This document shows positions 1-8,213 of a stretch of DNA of 16,042 nt, piece after piece (positions within the stretch are counted from its first letter, which is position 1; every line of letters starts with the position of its first letter). The position numbers and the translations under genes are program-made. Source of the DNA: Erysipelotrichaceae bacterium (GTDB lineage: Bacteria > Bacillota_I > Bacilli_A > Erysipelotrichales > Erysipelotrichaceae). The notes beneath the pieces are model-generated. The model had not been told where the DNA came from, ran no database searches, and saw only the letters and a list, made by a program, of their open reading frames with translations. Location: positions 1 through 16,042 of the forward strand of contig DAIDML010000097.1 in assembly GCA_027449005.1 (NCBI GenBank). Reading direction: 5' to 3'.

Positions 1-285
1 AATGATGGGGCGTTTCAAAACACTTGGATATTTTTGAATAAAACTCACTAACTCTTTAAGCGACAGTTCTTCAATGTCCATGTTGGATTCTTGAATGATT
101 TTACTGCGTTTAGAAATGATATCTTCAGTGCCATTTTCTGATCTCATGAGTAAATGCTTAATTTCATTCTCGTTGAGAACTGATGTAAAGATATTTTTTT
201 CAATGTATTTTAAACCGCGTTGATTCAACCAATGTTTGACTTTACGGCAAGATGCACATCCAGGAGAAGTATAGACAACGATCAT
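1..285 (-). CDS. spx: Spx-family redox-responsive transcription regulator (partial)
   Basis: The gene reads leftward from an ATG at 285 and runs off the window, so 95 residues of an expected ~130 are visible. The protein begins with a thioredoxin-like ArsC fold and has the CxxC redox pair C10-A-S-C13. A Gly at 52 (in an ENGTEDIIS-like stretch) and an Arg at 92 (KRPII) match positions known in Bacillus Spx for contacting the RNA polymerase alpha C-terminal domain and for activity. Spx proteins bind RNA polymerase rather than DNA alone and switch on thiol-stress genes when the CxxC is oxidised. A GGAGGTA ribosome binding site lies at 291-297. The gene is divergent from trpS and shares a 142-base gap with it. 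A close paralogue such as MgsR is possible, but the match to Spx itself is good. Confidence 0.9.
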   Translation of the reverse strand, partial: MIVVYTSPGCASCRKVKHWLNQRGLKYIEKNIFTSVLNENEIKHLLMRSENGTEDIISKRSKIIQESNMDIEELSLKELVSFIQKYPSVLKRPII

Positions 286-305
286 AACAATACCTCCATG
301 TAACA

Positions 306-311
306 AGTATA
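306..311 (-). promoter_or_regulatory. Probable -10 element of the spx promoter
   Basis: The minus strand reads TATACT here, 5 of 6 bases of a sigma-A -10 box, about 20 bases before the spx start codon. No convincing -35 box is seen at the usual spacing. The 9-bp inverted repeat at 314-347 lies just upstream and could be an operator for this promoter. Confidence 0.45.
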
Positions 312-313
312 CC

Positions 314-361
314 TTAGTTAAGATAAAAGATAAAGGTACTTAACTAAACTACTTTGTTAAG
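314..361. promoter_or_regulatory. Inverted/repeated GTTAAG motifs between spx and trpS (possible operator)
   Basis: TTAGTTAAG at 314-322 is the exact inverse complement of CTTAACTAA at 339-347. The core GTTAAG occurs a third time at 356-361, and GTTAAGAT is a direct repeat at 317-324 and 356-363. The three copies sit between the divergent spx and trpS promoters. Such spacing and symmetry suggest binding sites for a dimeric regulator, but the regulator is unknown and chance AT-rich symmetry cannot be excluded. Confidence 0.4.
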
Positions 362-377
362 ATTTTACTCTAAACGA

Positions 378-406
378 TTGTCATGTTGCAATAAAAATGC
401 TTTAAT
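378..406 (+). promoter_or_regulatory. Promoter of trpS
   Basis: TTGTCA at 378-383, a 17-base spacer and TTTAAT at 401-406 make a sigma-A-type promoter with one mismatch in each box. A TGC directly before the -10 adds an extended -10 element. Transcription would start near 413, leaving a leader of only about 15 bases, with GAGGTG as the ribosome binding site before the ATG at 428. That is too short for a T-box. Confidence 0.65.
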
Positions 407-427
407 TATTCACAGACGAGGTGAATT

Positions 428-1420
428 ATGAAACGCATGTTAAGTGGAATCAAACCAAGTGGTGAATTAACCTTAGGAAACTATTTAGGCGCACTCAAAC
501 GTTTTGTGGCTTTTCAAGAGGATTATGAAATGTTCGTCTTCATTGCGAACCTACATTGCATTACGGTTTATCAAGAACCTGCGCAACTTAAAACGTATTT
601 GAAGAATGCGGTAGCTCTTTATTTAGCATGTGGTTTAGATCCACAGCGCTCAACCATATTCCTACAAACCGATGTTCCTGAACATGCTCAACTTGGGTTT
701 ATTTTAAGTTGTAACAGCTACTTAGGTGAACTCAATCGGATGACTCAATACAAAGACAAAGCCCAACAAGGTGAAGGAACATTAACAGTAGGGTTCTATA
801 CCTATCCAACGCTCATGGCTGCCGACATTCTCATGTATGATCCTGAGTATGTCCCTGTAGGCGATGATCAAAAACAACACGTTGAACTAACTAGAGACAT
901 TGGCGAGCGATTCAATAACCGCTACTCCCCTACATTCAGTATTCCAGAACCACTCATTGCGAAAACCGGTGCACGCATCATGTCATTAAGTGAACCGACT
1001 AAGAAAATGAGTAAATCAGATCACAGTGATAAAGGCGTAATCTACATGCTTGATGAACCTAACATCATTAGAAAGAAAGTGCGTTCAGCCACCACAGATA
1101 GTCTTGGTATCGTTCAATTTGATCCTATCAATCAGCCAGGTATTTCTAACTTAATCCAAATCATTGCCACTTGCCAAGACATTAGCATTGAAGAGGTCGT
1201 ATCTCAGTATCAACATCTTCAATATGGAGCATTTAAAGATGAAGCTGCAAACATCATTATTGATACCCTATCACCTATTCAAGCACGTTACAAAGAAATC
1301 ATTCATTCTGATGTGATTGAACAAACCCTCATTGAAGGTAAAGAAAAAGCACAAAGTATTGCACGCAAAAAACTTGAAAAAGTTCAAAGAAAGATTGGAT
1401 TGGAGATAAAAAAGAAATGA
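428..1420 (+). CDS. trpS: Tryptophanyl-tRNA synthetase
   Basis: This cytoplasmic class I aminoacyl-tRNA synthetase charges tRNA-Trp with tryptophan using ATP. The 330-residue protein has the family's usual length. The Rossmann catalytic domain opens with SGIKPSGELTLGNYLG, in which residues 15-21 (TLGNYLG) hold the HIGH-equivalent motif. The KMSKS loop is perfectly conserved at residues 193-197. The ATG at 428 has a GAGGTG ribosome binding site seven bases upstream and lies about 15 bases behind a good promoter. The last codons overlap the start of uppP by four bases, so the two are probably translated together. No T-box or trp leader is visible, unlike many Bacillota trpS genes. Confidence 0.97.
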   Translation: MKRMLSGIKPSGELTLGNYLGALKRFVAFQEDYEMFVFIANLHCITVYQEPAQLKTYLKNAVALYLACGLDPQRSTIFLQTDVPEHAQLGFILSCNSYLGELNRMTQYKDKAQQGEGTLTVGFYTYPTLMAADILMYDPEYVPVGDDQKQHVELTRDIGERFNNRYSPTFSIPEPLIAKTGARIMSLSEPTKKMSKSDHSDKGVIYMLDEPNIIRKKVRSATTDSLGIVQFDPINQPGISNLIQIIATCQDISIEEVVSQYQHLQYGAFKDEAANIIIDTLSPIQARYKEIIHSDVIEQTLIEGKEKAQSIARKKLEKVQRKIGLEIKKK

Positions 1421-2214
1421 ATACCATTCTCATCTACGTAATTCTAGCCATTATCCAAGGCATCACTGAACCACTTCCAGTGTCCAGTTCAGGTCACTTA
1501 GTTATCTTTAAACACTTCTTTGATTTAATGAGTGATAATGCTACCCTTGAAATCATGCTTCATGCGGGTTCATTGTTTGCGATCATTCTCTTCTATTTCA
1601 AAGACATCAAAACACTTTTCTTCAATAACCTCTCTTTCATTTTTAAAAAGGATGTCTCATTCAAAGAAGATTTCATCTTTGCAGTAAAACTAGTCATCGC
1701 AACCATACCAGCTGGCATCATTGGATTGTTGTATAAGGATGCCATTACTTCTGCACTCAATGATGTAAAATGGGTGGGTTGGTTTTACTTGATTACCACC
1801 GGATTACTTGTTTTACCAAAAATCATCAAACCATCTTCAAAGCCTTTATCCATGATGCATTCCTTCATTATTGGATGTTCTCAAGCGGTTGCGTTACTAC
1901 CTGGTGTTTCTCGTAGTGGAAGCACTATTGCGACTTCTATGGCATTAGGTATAAAACCAGAAGAAGGAGTGAAATTCTCATTCTTTATGTTTATCCCCAT
2001 CGCTTCACTTGTGATTGTGGCTGGAAGCATTGATTTAGTTCAAAGTGCTCCTGATTTAACTCTTTGGATTGCTTATGGGGTCTCCATATTGGTTAGTTTT
2101 GTTGTCACTTATTATGCGATGCGATGGCTATCTTACATTATCAAGAAAGACAAATATCATTATTTTGCAATTTATACACTAGCCTTGTCCTTACTTATCT
2201 TATTTTTCTTATAA
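1417..2214 (+). CDS. uppP: Undecaprenyl-diphosphatase
   Basis: This is a BacA/UppP-type integral membrane enzyme that removes a phosphate from undecaprenyl diphosphate. It recycles the lipid carrier for peptidoglycan and other wall polymers and confers some bacitracin tolerance. The 265-residue length is normal. The first signature is present at residues 14-27, QGITEPLPVSSSGH, with the conserved Glu at 18 and the Ser cluster. The second signature is PGVSRSGST at 162-170, with the catalytic-site Arg at 166. About eight hydrophobic segments span the protein. Its ATG overlaps the trpS stop as ATGA, with GGAG upstream. A wall-carrier gene argues against a wall-less mollicute host. Pairing with trpS looks like simple co-transcription with no obvious functional link. 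Confidence 0.97.
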   Translation: MNTILIYVILAIIQGITEPLPVSSSGHLVIFKHFFDLMSDNATLEIMLHAGSLFAIILFYFKDIKTLFFNNLSFIFKKDVSFKEDFIFAVKLVIATIPAGIIGLLYKDAITSALNDVKWVGWFYLITTGLLVLPKIIKPSSKPLSMMHSFIIGCSQAVALLPGVSRSGSTIATSMALGIKPEEGVKFSFFMFIPIASLVIVAGSIDLVQSAPDLTLWIAYGVSILVSFVVTYYAMRWLSYIIKKDKYHYFAIYTLALSLLILFFL

Positions 2215-2238
2215 AATTATGATTTCATTATTCTAGAG

Positions 2239-2247
2239 TGCTATAAT
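2239..2247 (+). promoter_or_regulatory. Extended -10 promoter of the ABC transporter operon
   Basis: TGCTATAAT is a perfect extended -10 (TGn plus TATAAT), 22 bases before the ATG at 2270. There is no good -35 box, which is tolerated with an extended -10. The predicted start near 2254 gives a leader of about 16 bases containing AAAGGAG. Confidence 0.7.
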
Positions 2248-2265
2248 ATCTCCAAAGGAGATATT
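2245..2265 (+). promoter_or_regulatory. Perfect inverted repeat covering the -10 edge and the ribosome binding site, followed by a T-run
   Basis: AATATCTCC and GGAGATATT form a 9-bp perfect stem around an AAA loop, and a run of T follows up to 2269. The right arm contains the GGAG ribosome binding site of the gene starting at 2270, and the left arm overlaps the end of the -10 box. In a read-through transcript from uppP it could act as a weak terminator or hide the binding site. In a transcript from its own promoter the left arm would be absent. It could also be an operator. Confidence 0.5.
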
Positions 2266-2269
2266 TTTT

Positions 2270-2986
2270 ATGATTCAACTTTCAAACTTAACCAAATCAT
2301 ACACAAAGGCAAAAAAAGCAGTGGATACTTTAAGTTTAACCATCAGTGATGGTAGCATTACCGCATTTATCGGTCCTAACGGAGCTGGTAAAACAACAAC
2401 CCTTAAGATGATGACAGGCATTCTGAAACCCGATCATGGAGATGTTTTGATTAACTCGTATTCCATGGCATCCCACCCGATTGAAGCAAAGAAGCAATTT
2501 GGATTTGTAAGTGATAATCCTGATTCCTTTCTTAGACTCAAGGGCATTGAATATCTTCATTTGATGGGAGATATTTATGAGGTTTCCATGAGTGATCGAC
2601 TTGAGCGAATTGAAAATTACACTAAACGTTTAGGCATCTACGACACACTCAATGATAAGATATTATCTTATTCACATGGAATGAGACAAAAAATCATGAT
2701 TTGTGGTGCTCTTATTCATCAACCCAACATATTAATACTGGATGAACCTCTCACTGGACTAGATCCACAATCAGCGTTCGAACTTAAAGAAATCATGAGA
2801 GAATTCTCACGAAATGGTAAAACCATTCTTTTCTCTACCCATGTGTTGGATGTGGCTGAGCGTCTATGCGATAAGATTTGCATCATTCACCAAGGAAGAA
2901 TCATGTATGATGGGACTCTTGAAGCACTCAAAGAACAATATCCTAACACATCCCTAGAAGAAATATTCTTAAAGGTTACCTTATGA
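2270..2986 (+). CDS. ABC transporter ATP-binding protein
   Basis: This 238-residue stand-alone nucleotide-binding subunit powers transport with the permease that follows. Walker A is GPNGAGKTT at residues 35-43. The signature is a variant, SHGMRQ at 135-140 in place of LSGGQ, as is common in ABC-2-type ATPases. Walker B with the catalytic Glu is ILILDE at 154-159, followed by a D-loop (GLDP), and the switch His lies in FSTHVLD. The expected Q-loop Gln is replaced in the SDNPD stretch, also typical of this subgroup. The ATG has AAAGGAG nine bases upstream inside an inverted repeat. The stop overlaps the permease start by four bases. The substrate cannot be told from sequence; lipid, peptide or drug export are all possible. 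Confidence 0.93.
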   Translation: MIQLSNLTKSYTKAKKAVDTLSLTISDGSITAFIGPNGAGKTTTLKMMTGILKPDHGDVLINSYSMASHPIEAKKQFGFVSDNPDSFLRLKGIEYLHLMGDIYEVSMSDRLERIENYTKRLGIYDTLNDKILSYSHGMRQKIMICGALIHQPNILILDEPLTGLDPQSAFELKEIMREFSRNGKTILFSTHVLDVAERLCDKICIIHQGRIMYDGTLEALKEQYPNTSLEEIFLKVTL

Positions 2987-4626
2987 AAAAGGTTATTACA
3001 TTAGCTTTAAAACTCACCAAGACCTCTTTTGTCTTGATTGATGATAAGAAAAAAGCTTCTGGCAAGAAACAGTTAGCCTTCTTTTTATTACTCATTGTCT
3101 TACTTATTCCTAACTTTGCTTCTTTTGGTTTCATGACTTATGACATGACTTCCTTTTTAGCAACCATCAATCAAGAACAAGTCATCCTCGCATTATTACT
3201 TCAAATTGGTGTATCAATCATTATATTCTCCAGTATTTTTATGGTGCCTTCCTATTTGTTTTATGCCAAGGATATCGAAAAGCTTCTTCCTCTCCCATTA
3301 ACCAAGGCTCAACTGTATTGTGCTAAACTGATTCAAATCCATATTTATCAAATGGGATTTTTCATCCTCCTCATTTTACCTTTTGTGGTTGGATATACCC
3401 TTGCGGTAGGTTTTAGTACCTCACTTCTTTTATTAGGCTTTTTCTTGTGGATGAATGCAATCGTTACCATGATTGCTACATCCATGGTGTTAGTCTTGAT
3501 TATGAGTGTCTCTCCTTGGTTTAAAAACAAGGACGCAGTCACTTTAATCTTAAGTATGATTTCACTTGGATTTGCATTATACATTAACTACAGTATTGGT
3601 GGTCTTGATTTTAGTGATCCTCAAGCCATTGCCTATTCATTAATTCAAGGCCAACAAAGCTTAGCACAAGGATTTTCCAGTTTCTTACCTCATTTAAGTG
3701 CTAGTGTCGCTTTGATTGTGCGCTTTAACTGGATTACCTTCATCACATATGTGGTGTTAACCCTTGTTTTTATTGTTGGGTCAATCGTAGCATTTGCTCC
3801 AATCTTAGTTAATATCATGGCTTCATTCAGTGGTAGCAGTTCAAGTAAAAAAATGACATTGAAGTCTCTTCGTGCACATCAAATCAAACCTGCCATTGTT
3901 GCATTAACCATGAAAGAGATCAAGCTCTTGTTTAGAACTCCCGTGTACTTCTTCAACAATATTCTTGTCATGTTAATCTTACCCATCATTTTTGGATTCA
4001 GTTTCATTCAAGGGACTGGTGGAGAAATGATTGAAGTTGAAGCATTATCTGCCTTCATTGCATCTCAACCGCTTATCTTAGTTGTTGTGAGTGCTGGATT
4101 AAGTGCGTTGTTCTCGACCATTAATTTGGTCACTCCTACTTCGATTTCACGTGAAGGAAGCAGTAAATTTCATATGTTACTCTATCCAGTGGAAATGAGT
4201 ACACAATTGTATGCTAAGTTCATTTCTGGTATCTTAGTCTCTTTAATCGCAATCCTTCCTTTAGGAATCATGTTAATCATCCTAAACGTCCTTTACATCA
4301 AACTAGCAATATTATGGATTGTCGCATCACTCTTAAGCATGCTTATTGTGATGATTTTCATGAATCTTTTAGGACTCATTGTTGATGTCTACCATCCAAA
4401 ACTCGTTTGGGAAAATGAACAAGCAGCAGTTAAGCAAAACATTAACTTTTTGTTTACCTTTTTAGGTAGTGCTGCCCTCATCGCATTAATGGTCTATACA
4501 TTGTTTAATCTTAATGATATTGCACAATGGATTATCCTTGGCATACATGGAGTATTATTGGTTGCATCCATTCTTTTCAAGCGTATAATAGAAACAAGAT
4601 CAATGGATGTGCTAATCGAGCATTAG
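2983..4626 (+). CDS. ABC-2-like transporter permease, putative exporter membrane subunit
   Basis: A 547-residue polytopic membrane protein with roughly twelve hydrophobic segments and no ATPase motifs. It overlaps the preceding ATPase gene by four bases (ATGA), so the two almost certainly form one transporter. A cytoplasmic stretch early in the protein, KDIEKLLPLPLTKAQLYCAKL, resembles the loop seen in large Bacillota ABC-2 exporter permeases, where an EKLL-PLP motif follows the second membrane segment. A second such loop (near SISREGSSKFHMLLYPVEMS) suggests an internal duplication of two six-helix halves. The substrate is unknown. It ends nine bases before the exporter half at 4636. That start has no clear Shine-Dalgarno sequence, so coupled translation is likely. 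Confidence 0.85.
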   Translation: MKKVITLALKLTKTSFVLIDDKKKASGKKQLAFFLLLIVLLIPNFASFGFMTYDMTSFLATINQEQVILALLLQIGVSIIIFSSIFMVPSYLFYAKDIEKLLPLPLTKAQLYCAKLIQIHIYQMGFFILLILPFVVGYTLAVGFSTSLLLLGFFLWMNAIVTMIATSMVLVLIMSVSPWFKNKDAVTLILSMISLGFALYINYSIGGLDFSDPQAIAYSLIQGQQSLAQGFSSFLPHLSASVALIVRFNWITFITYVVLTLVFIVGSIVAFAPILVNIMASFSGSSSSKKMTLKSLRAHQIKPAIVALTMKEIKLLFRTPVYFFNNILVMLILPIIFGFSFIQGTGGEMIEVEALSAFIASQPLILVVVSAGLSALFSTINLVTPTSISREGSSKFHMLLYPVEMSTQLYAKFISGILVSLIAILPLGIMLIILNVLYIKLAILWIVASLLSMLIVMIFMNLLGLIVDVYHPKLVWENEQAAVKQNINFLFTFLGSAALIALMVYTLFNLNDIAQWIILGIHGVLLVASILFKRIIETRSMDVLIEH

Positions 4627-4635
4627 AAAGCGCTT

Positions 4636-6360
4636 ATGAAAAAAATTCTTAGTTATTTATGGCCGTTTTGGAAAACCATCCTATTAGTGGTGGTTTTCAT
4701 TATCGCTCAATCATTGGCAGAATTATTCTTACCACGACTAATGTCCCTTATTGTGGATATTGGTATCGCAAATTCAGATTTAGAGTATGTTATCAATCAA
4801 AGTTTTGTCATGGTCCTTATTGCCATTCTCGCCATCTTTAGTGCCATCATGGTCGCTTATTTTAACACACGACTAGGAACATTGGCTGTGAAGAAACTAA
4901 GAAGTGATGTCTTTGATAAGATTCAGCAGTTTTCTGCCCAAGAATTGGATCAATTCACTCCTTCCTCCTTGATTACACGATCAACCAATGACATCAATCA
5001 GATTCAGATGTTATACACCATGATGCTAAGAATCATCATTTCTGCTCCACTGATGGCTGCGGGTGGATTTTTTTTGATGTTAACGCAAGAGAGTTCTTTG
5101 TCTTGGATCTTTCTGATCTTAGTTCCTGCCGTTGTGGTATTCATCATAGGGATATTCACTTATGCTAAACCACGTTTTGAGAAAATTCAAAATTTGGTGG
5201 ACACCTTAAATCAAGTGGCACGTCAGTTGCTCAGTGGCGTTAGAGTCATTCGTGCTTTTAACGCTCAATCTTCTCAAAGTCAACTGTTTGTGAATCAAGC
5301 AGATAAACTTAAAAATGAAAACATTCACCTTAATGATGTCATGTCACTCATTAATCCATTCTTTAACATTATTCTTAACGGTTCAACCATACTCATCATG
5401 TTTGTCGCAACTCCTCTTGTGGCTAACTTAACCCTCCCTGTTGGCAGTTTAATGGCTTTTGTTCAATACACCATGCAAGTCATGTTTGCTTTTATCATGT
5501 TGTCATTTGTCTTTGTCTTCTACCCTAGAGCTGTTGTCAGTGCACAGCGTTTAAGTGAAGTGTTGAATACCCCTCTTTCCATTCAAGAGGTTACTCAACC
5601 AGAGCAATTTAACGATCAGGATGTCTCCATTACCTTTGAAAATGTTTCCTTCAGTTATCAAGATGCCAAAGAAAGAGTACTCAATGATCTCTCATTCACC
5701 ATACCCGCTAAAACAAAGACGGCCATCATTGGATCCACTGGTTCTGGCAAATCCACTCTAGTACGCTTATTACCTCGTTTTTTCGATCCAATTGATGGCA
5801 ACATTCGTTTCAATAATCATGATATCTCCAAACTAGGTTTGGAAGAACTACGACAATTGATTGGATATATTCCTCAAAAAGCCAGTTTGTTCAGTGGAAC
5901 GATACGATTCAATCTTACCTTGAACAATCCTTCAGTTAACGAAGAAGACCTAATTACATCCATTCAAATGGCCCAAGCTTCTTCCATTCTAGAAGAAAAA
6001 GAAGATGGACTTGATGCGGAAGTTACGCAAAAAGGATCCAATCTATCAGGAGGTCAAAAACAACGTTTAGCCATTGCGCGAGCCTTAGCTAAACATCCTA
6101 AAGTGCTTATTTTTGATGATAGTTTTTCAGCATTGGATGCCATTACTGACAAAAAAGTTAGAGAAGCTTTAAAAGCACTTCCTAATACAACTCAAATTAT
6201 TGTGTCCCAAAAGATTTCCTCCATCGTGGATTGTGATCAAATCATTGTTCTTGATGAAGGATCGATTGTTGGAATAGGAAATCATGAGACCTTGTTGAAA
6301 ACCAGTTCCGTCTACAAAGAAATTGCGCTTTCACAAAACATCATCGAGGTGACATCATGA
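4636..6360 (+). CDS. Heterodimeric ABC exporter, subunit with degenerate ATP site
   Basis: The 574-residue protein has an exporter transmembrane domain (residues ~10-310, six helices) fused to a nucleotide-binding domain (~330-565). Walker A is GSTGSGKST at 366-374, the Q-loop Gln is at 414, and the signature LSGGQ at 470-474 is canonical. Walker B ends D494-D495, so the catalytic Glu is replaced by Asp. The switch His is replaced by Gln525 (VSQKIS). This is the pattern of the non-hydrolysing member of TM287/288-, BmrCD- or LmrCD-type pairs, whose partner supplies the active site. The partner starts in a four-base overlap at 6357. Such pairs usually export drugs or other amphipathic compounds. 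No strong ribosome binding site is present; a small palindrome, AAGCGCTT, sits directly before the ATG. Confidence 0.93.
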   Translation: MKKILSYLWPFWKTILLVVVFIIAQSLAELFLPRLMSLIVDIGIANSDLEYVINQSFVMVLIAILAIFSAIMVAYFNTRLGTLAVKKLRSDVFDKIQQFSAQELDQFTPSSLITRSTNDINQIQMLYTMMLRIIISAPLMAAGGFFLMLTQESSLSWIFLILVPAVVVFIIGIFTYAKPRFEKIQNLVDTLNQVARQLLSGVRVIRAFNAQSSQSQLFVNQADKLKNENIHLNDVMSLINPFFNIILNGSTILIMFVATPLVANLTLPVGSLMAFVQYTMQVMFAFIMLSFVFVFYPRAVVSAQRLSEVLNTPLSIQEVTQPEQFNDQDVSITFENVSFSYQDAKERVLNDLSFTIPAKTKTAIIGSTGSGKSTLVRLLPRFFDPIDGNIRFNNHDISKLGLEELRQLIGYIPQKASLFSGTIRFNLTLNNPSVNEEDLITSIQMAQASSILEEKEDGLDAEVTQKGSNLSGGQKQRLAIARALAKHPKVLIFDDSFSALDAITDKKVREALKALPNTTQIIVSQKISSIVDCDQIIVLDEGSIVGIGNHETLLKTSSVYKEIALSQNIIEVTS

Positions 6361-7367
6361 GTTTTCATATGAATCACGCCATGCGCGCACAAAAATCAAC
6401 CATTAAGAATGCGAAGCAAACACTTCAGCGTTTACTCATGTATCTAAAGCCTTACGTATTACTGATTGTCTTAGGTGTCTTCTTTTCGATTACCGCAACC
6501 ATCTTAACGGTTATAGGACCAAGCATTTTAGCTCAAGCTACGGACTTGCTTTATGATGGGTACTTACAACGTCTAAGTTCACCCGCTTTTGAACTCGATC
6601 AATCAGCTGTCTTCTCAGTGTTACGACTTGTGTTAATGATTTATGGCAGTGCTGCAATACTGTCTTATCTTTCATCCATTGTGATCAATCGTGTCACTCA
6701 AAAGATGACACTAACCCTACGTACTCAAATTTCATCAAAAATCAATCAGTTACACCTTAGAACCATTGATGAAAAACCCATTGGTGATGTGTTGTCTCGT
6801 ATCACTAATGATGTGGACACCATCAACAATTCACTTCAACAAGCCCTCATTGCTTCCATTGTAGCCTTCTTATCCATCATAGGTATTCTCATCATGATGA
6901 TTCGTCTTTCATGGATTTTAACCATCGTAGCGCTCATTTCACTGCCTGTATCCTTATTTACCGTATCCAAAGTCGTTGCCTATGGACAAAAGTACTTCTC
7001 ATTAAGAGCTAAAACCTTGGGTGATTTGAATGGACACATTGAAGAAATGTTTTCCAACCATCTGATTGTAACAGCTTATCATGGTCAAGACTTTGCAACC
7101 AAAAAATTCAGAGAGCTCAATGATCAACTGCAATCTCAAACTCAAAAGTCTGAAGTCATCTCTTCTTTAATGTTACCTGTGGGTGGGTTTATAGGTAATT
7201 TAGGTTACATTGCTGTGGTGTTAATTGGAGCCATGCTGATGATTTCATCACAACTGTCATTAGGTGCTATCCAAGCCTTCATCATGTATATTCGTAACTT
7301 CAATCAACCTTTGAACCAAATGGCAAACATCACCACCATCATTCAATCCACTGTGGCAGCGAGTTAG
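6357..7367 (+). CDS. Heterodimeric ABC exporter partner, membrane-domain part, ended by in-frame TAG
   Basis: This open frame encodes 336 residues: a short N-terminal tail and the six-helix exporter membrane domain, with the usual coupling stretch DVLSRITNDVDTINNSLQ. It starts in an ATGA overlap behind a GAGGTG ribosome binding site. It stops at TAG 7365-7367 within STVAAS-stop-RVFEFLD. In intact relatives the membrane domain runs through this point as STxAAxERVFEFLD, so the amber codon replaces an expected Glu codon (GAG) and no frame shift occurs. Read through, 6357-8174 would encode a normal 605-residue subunit. As it stands the product would lack its ATPase domain. It is likely a nonsense-mutated gene or a base-call error; suppression or a genuinely split transporter is less likely. 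Confidence 0.85.
   Translation: MSFHMNHAMRAQKSTIKNAKQTLQRLLMYLKPYVLLIVLGVFFSITATILTVIGPSILAQATDLLYDGYLQRLSSPAFELDQSAVFSVLRLVLMIYGSAAILSYLSSIVINRVTQKMTLTLRTQISSKINQLHLRTIDEKPIGDVLSRITNDVDTINNSLQQALIASIVAFLSIIGILIMMIRLSWILTIVALISLPVSLFTVSKVVAYGQKYFSLRAKTLGDLNGHIEEMFSNHLIVTAYHGQDFATKKFRELNDQLQSQTQKSEVISSLMLPVGGFIGNLGYIAVVLIGAMLMISSQLSLGAIQAFIMYIRNFNQPLNQMANITTIIQSTVAAS
7365..7367 (+). other. In-frame amber codon interrupting the exporter gene
   Basis: The TAG lies in the same frame as both flanking segments and is flanked by AGT (Ser) and CGT (Arg). A single G-to-T change in a GAG codon would explain it. No insertion or deletion is needed to restore a full-length exporter subunit. Confidence 0.85.
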
Positions 7368-7370
7368 CGT

Positions 7371-8174
7371 GTGTTTGAGTTCTTAGACTTTGAAGAAGAA
7401 AGCATTGAAAACAAACCACCATTACCTTCAATCATTCAAGGTGAAATCGAGTTTGAACATGTTGATTTTGGTTACAGTGATGATAATGTCTTCATTCAAG
7501 ATCTCAACATGCACATTAAACCTGGCATGAAAGTCGCAATAGTTGGACCAACAGGGGCCGGTAAAACAACCATCGTTAACTTGTTAATGCGATTCTATGA
7601 TGTTTTAAGTGGCCAGATTAAAATGGATGGTCACTCCATCAATGATTATACTCGTGAATCCATACGCTCATCCTATGCAATGGTCCTTCAAGATTCATGG
7701 TTGTTTAAAGGGACAATCAAAGAAAACATCACTTTCAACCAAGAGGTTGATGAATGTGATTTCTATCGGGCAACCAAGGCAGCTAAAGTAGATCATTTCA
7801 TTCAAACCTTACCTCATGGATATGACACATTGATCAATGAAGATGCTTCAAACATTTCTCAAGGACAAAAACAACTCATCACCATTGCTCGTGCATTCCT
7901 CTCCAATAAAAACATCCTAATTCTTGATGAAGCCACTTCTTCAGTGGATACTCGTACAGAATATCTCATTCAAGAAGCCATGGAAGCCCTTATGAAGAAA
8001 AGAACAGCCTTTATTATTGCTCACCGTTTGTCCACCATCATTAATTCTGATCTCATTCTGGTCATGAATCAAGGTCAAATCATTGAACAAGGCACACACA
8101 CTGCTTTACTTCAAAACAAAGGTTTCTACTTCAATCTTTATCAATCTCAGTTTGAAGAAGCTGAAATTATTTAA
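7371..8174 (+). CDS. Heterodimeric ABC exporter partner, ATP-binding part downstream of amber codon
   Basis: This segment carries the ATPase domain of the subunit begun at 6357. Counted from the GTG at 7371, Walker A is GPTGAGKTT at 59-67. The signature is the variant ISQGQ at 162-166, Walker B is ILILDE with catalytic Glu187, and the switch His is His218 (IIAHRLS). The canonical Walker B and His plus degenerate signature exactly complement the first subunit, so the pair would form one active and one inactive ATP site. The GTG lacks a convincing ribosome binding site, so independent translation is doubtful. It is best seen as the second half of a gene broken by the TAG at 7365. All catalytic residues are intact, so the break must be recent, artefactual or bypassed. 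Confidence 0.85.
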   Translation: MFEFLDFEEESIENKPPLPSIIQGEIEFEHVDFGYSDDNVFIQDLNMHIKPGMKVAIVGPTGAGKTTIVNLLMRFYDVLSGQIKMDGHSINDYTRESIRSSYAMVLQDSWLFKGTIKENITFNQEVDECDFYRATKAAKVDHFIQTLPHGYDTLINEDASNISQGQKQLITIARAFLSNKNILILDEATSSVDTRTEYLIQEAMEALMKKRTAFIIAHRLSTIINSDLILVMNQGQIIEQGTHTALLQNKGFYFNLYQSQFEEAEII

Positions 8175-8178
8175 ACAA

Positions 8179-8211
8179 AAAGAGTGATCATGTTTGAAAT
8201 GATCACTCTTT
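8179..8211. terminator. Bidirectional hairpin terminator between convergent operons
   Basis: A 13-bp perfect stem (AAAGAGTGATCAT with its inverse complement) encloses a 7-base loop, and both ends are A/T runs. It lies between the exporter stop at 8174 and the convergent permease stop at 8214, so it can end transcription from both sides. Confidence 0.88.
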
Positions 8212-8213
8212 GT

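Noticed and set aside
286..427. T-box or tryptophan leader upstream of trpS
   Set aside because: The promoter at 378-406 leaves a leader of only about 15 bases, and no T-box consensus or terminator is visible in the gap.
4628..4635. Palindrome AAGCGCTT before the exporter start as an operator
   Set aside because: It is only eight bases, lies inside a nine-base gap within an operon, and has no second copy nearby.
7371..8174. A free-standing ATPase gene starting at GTG 7371
   Set aside because: No ribosome binding site precedes it, and the residues just upstream of the TAG continue the same domain, so it is the second half of one broken gene.
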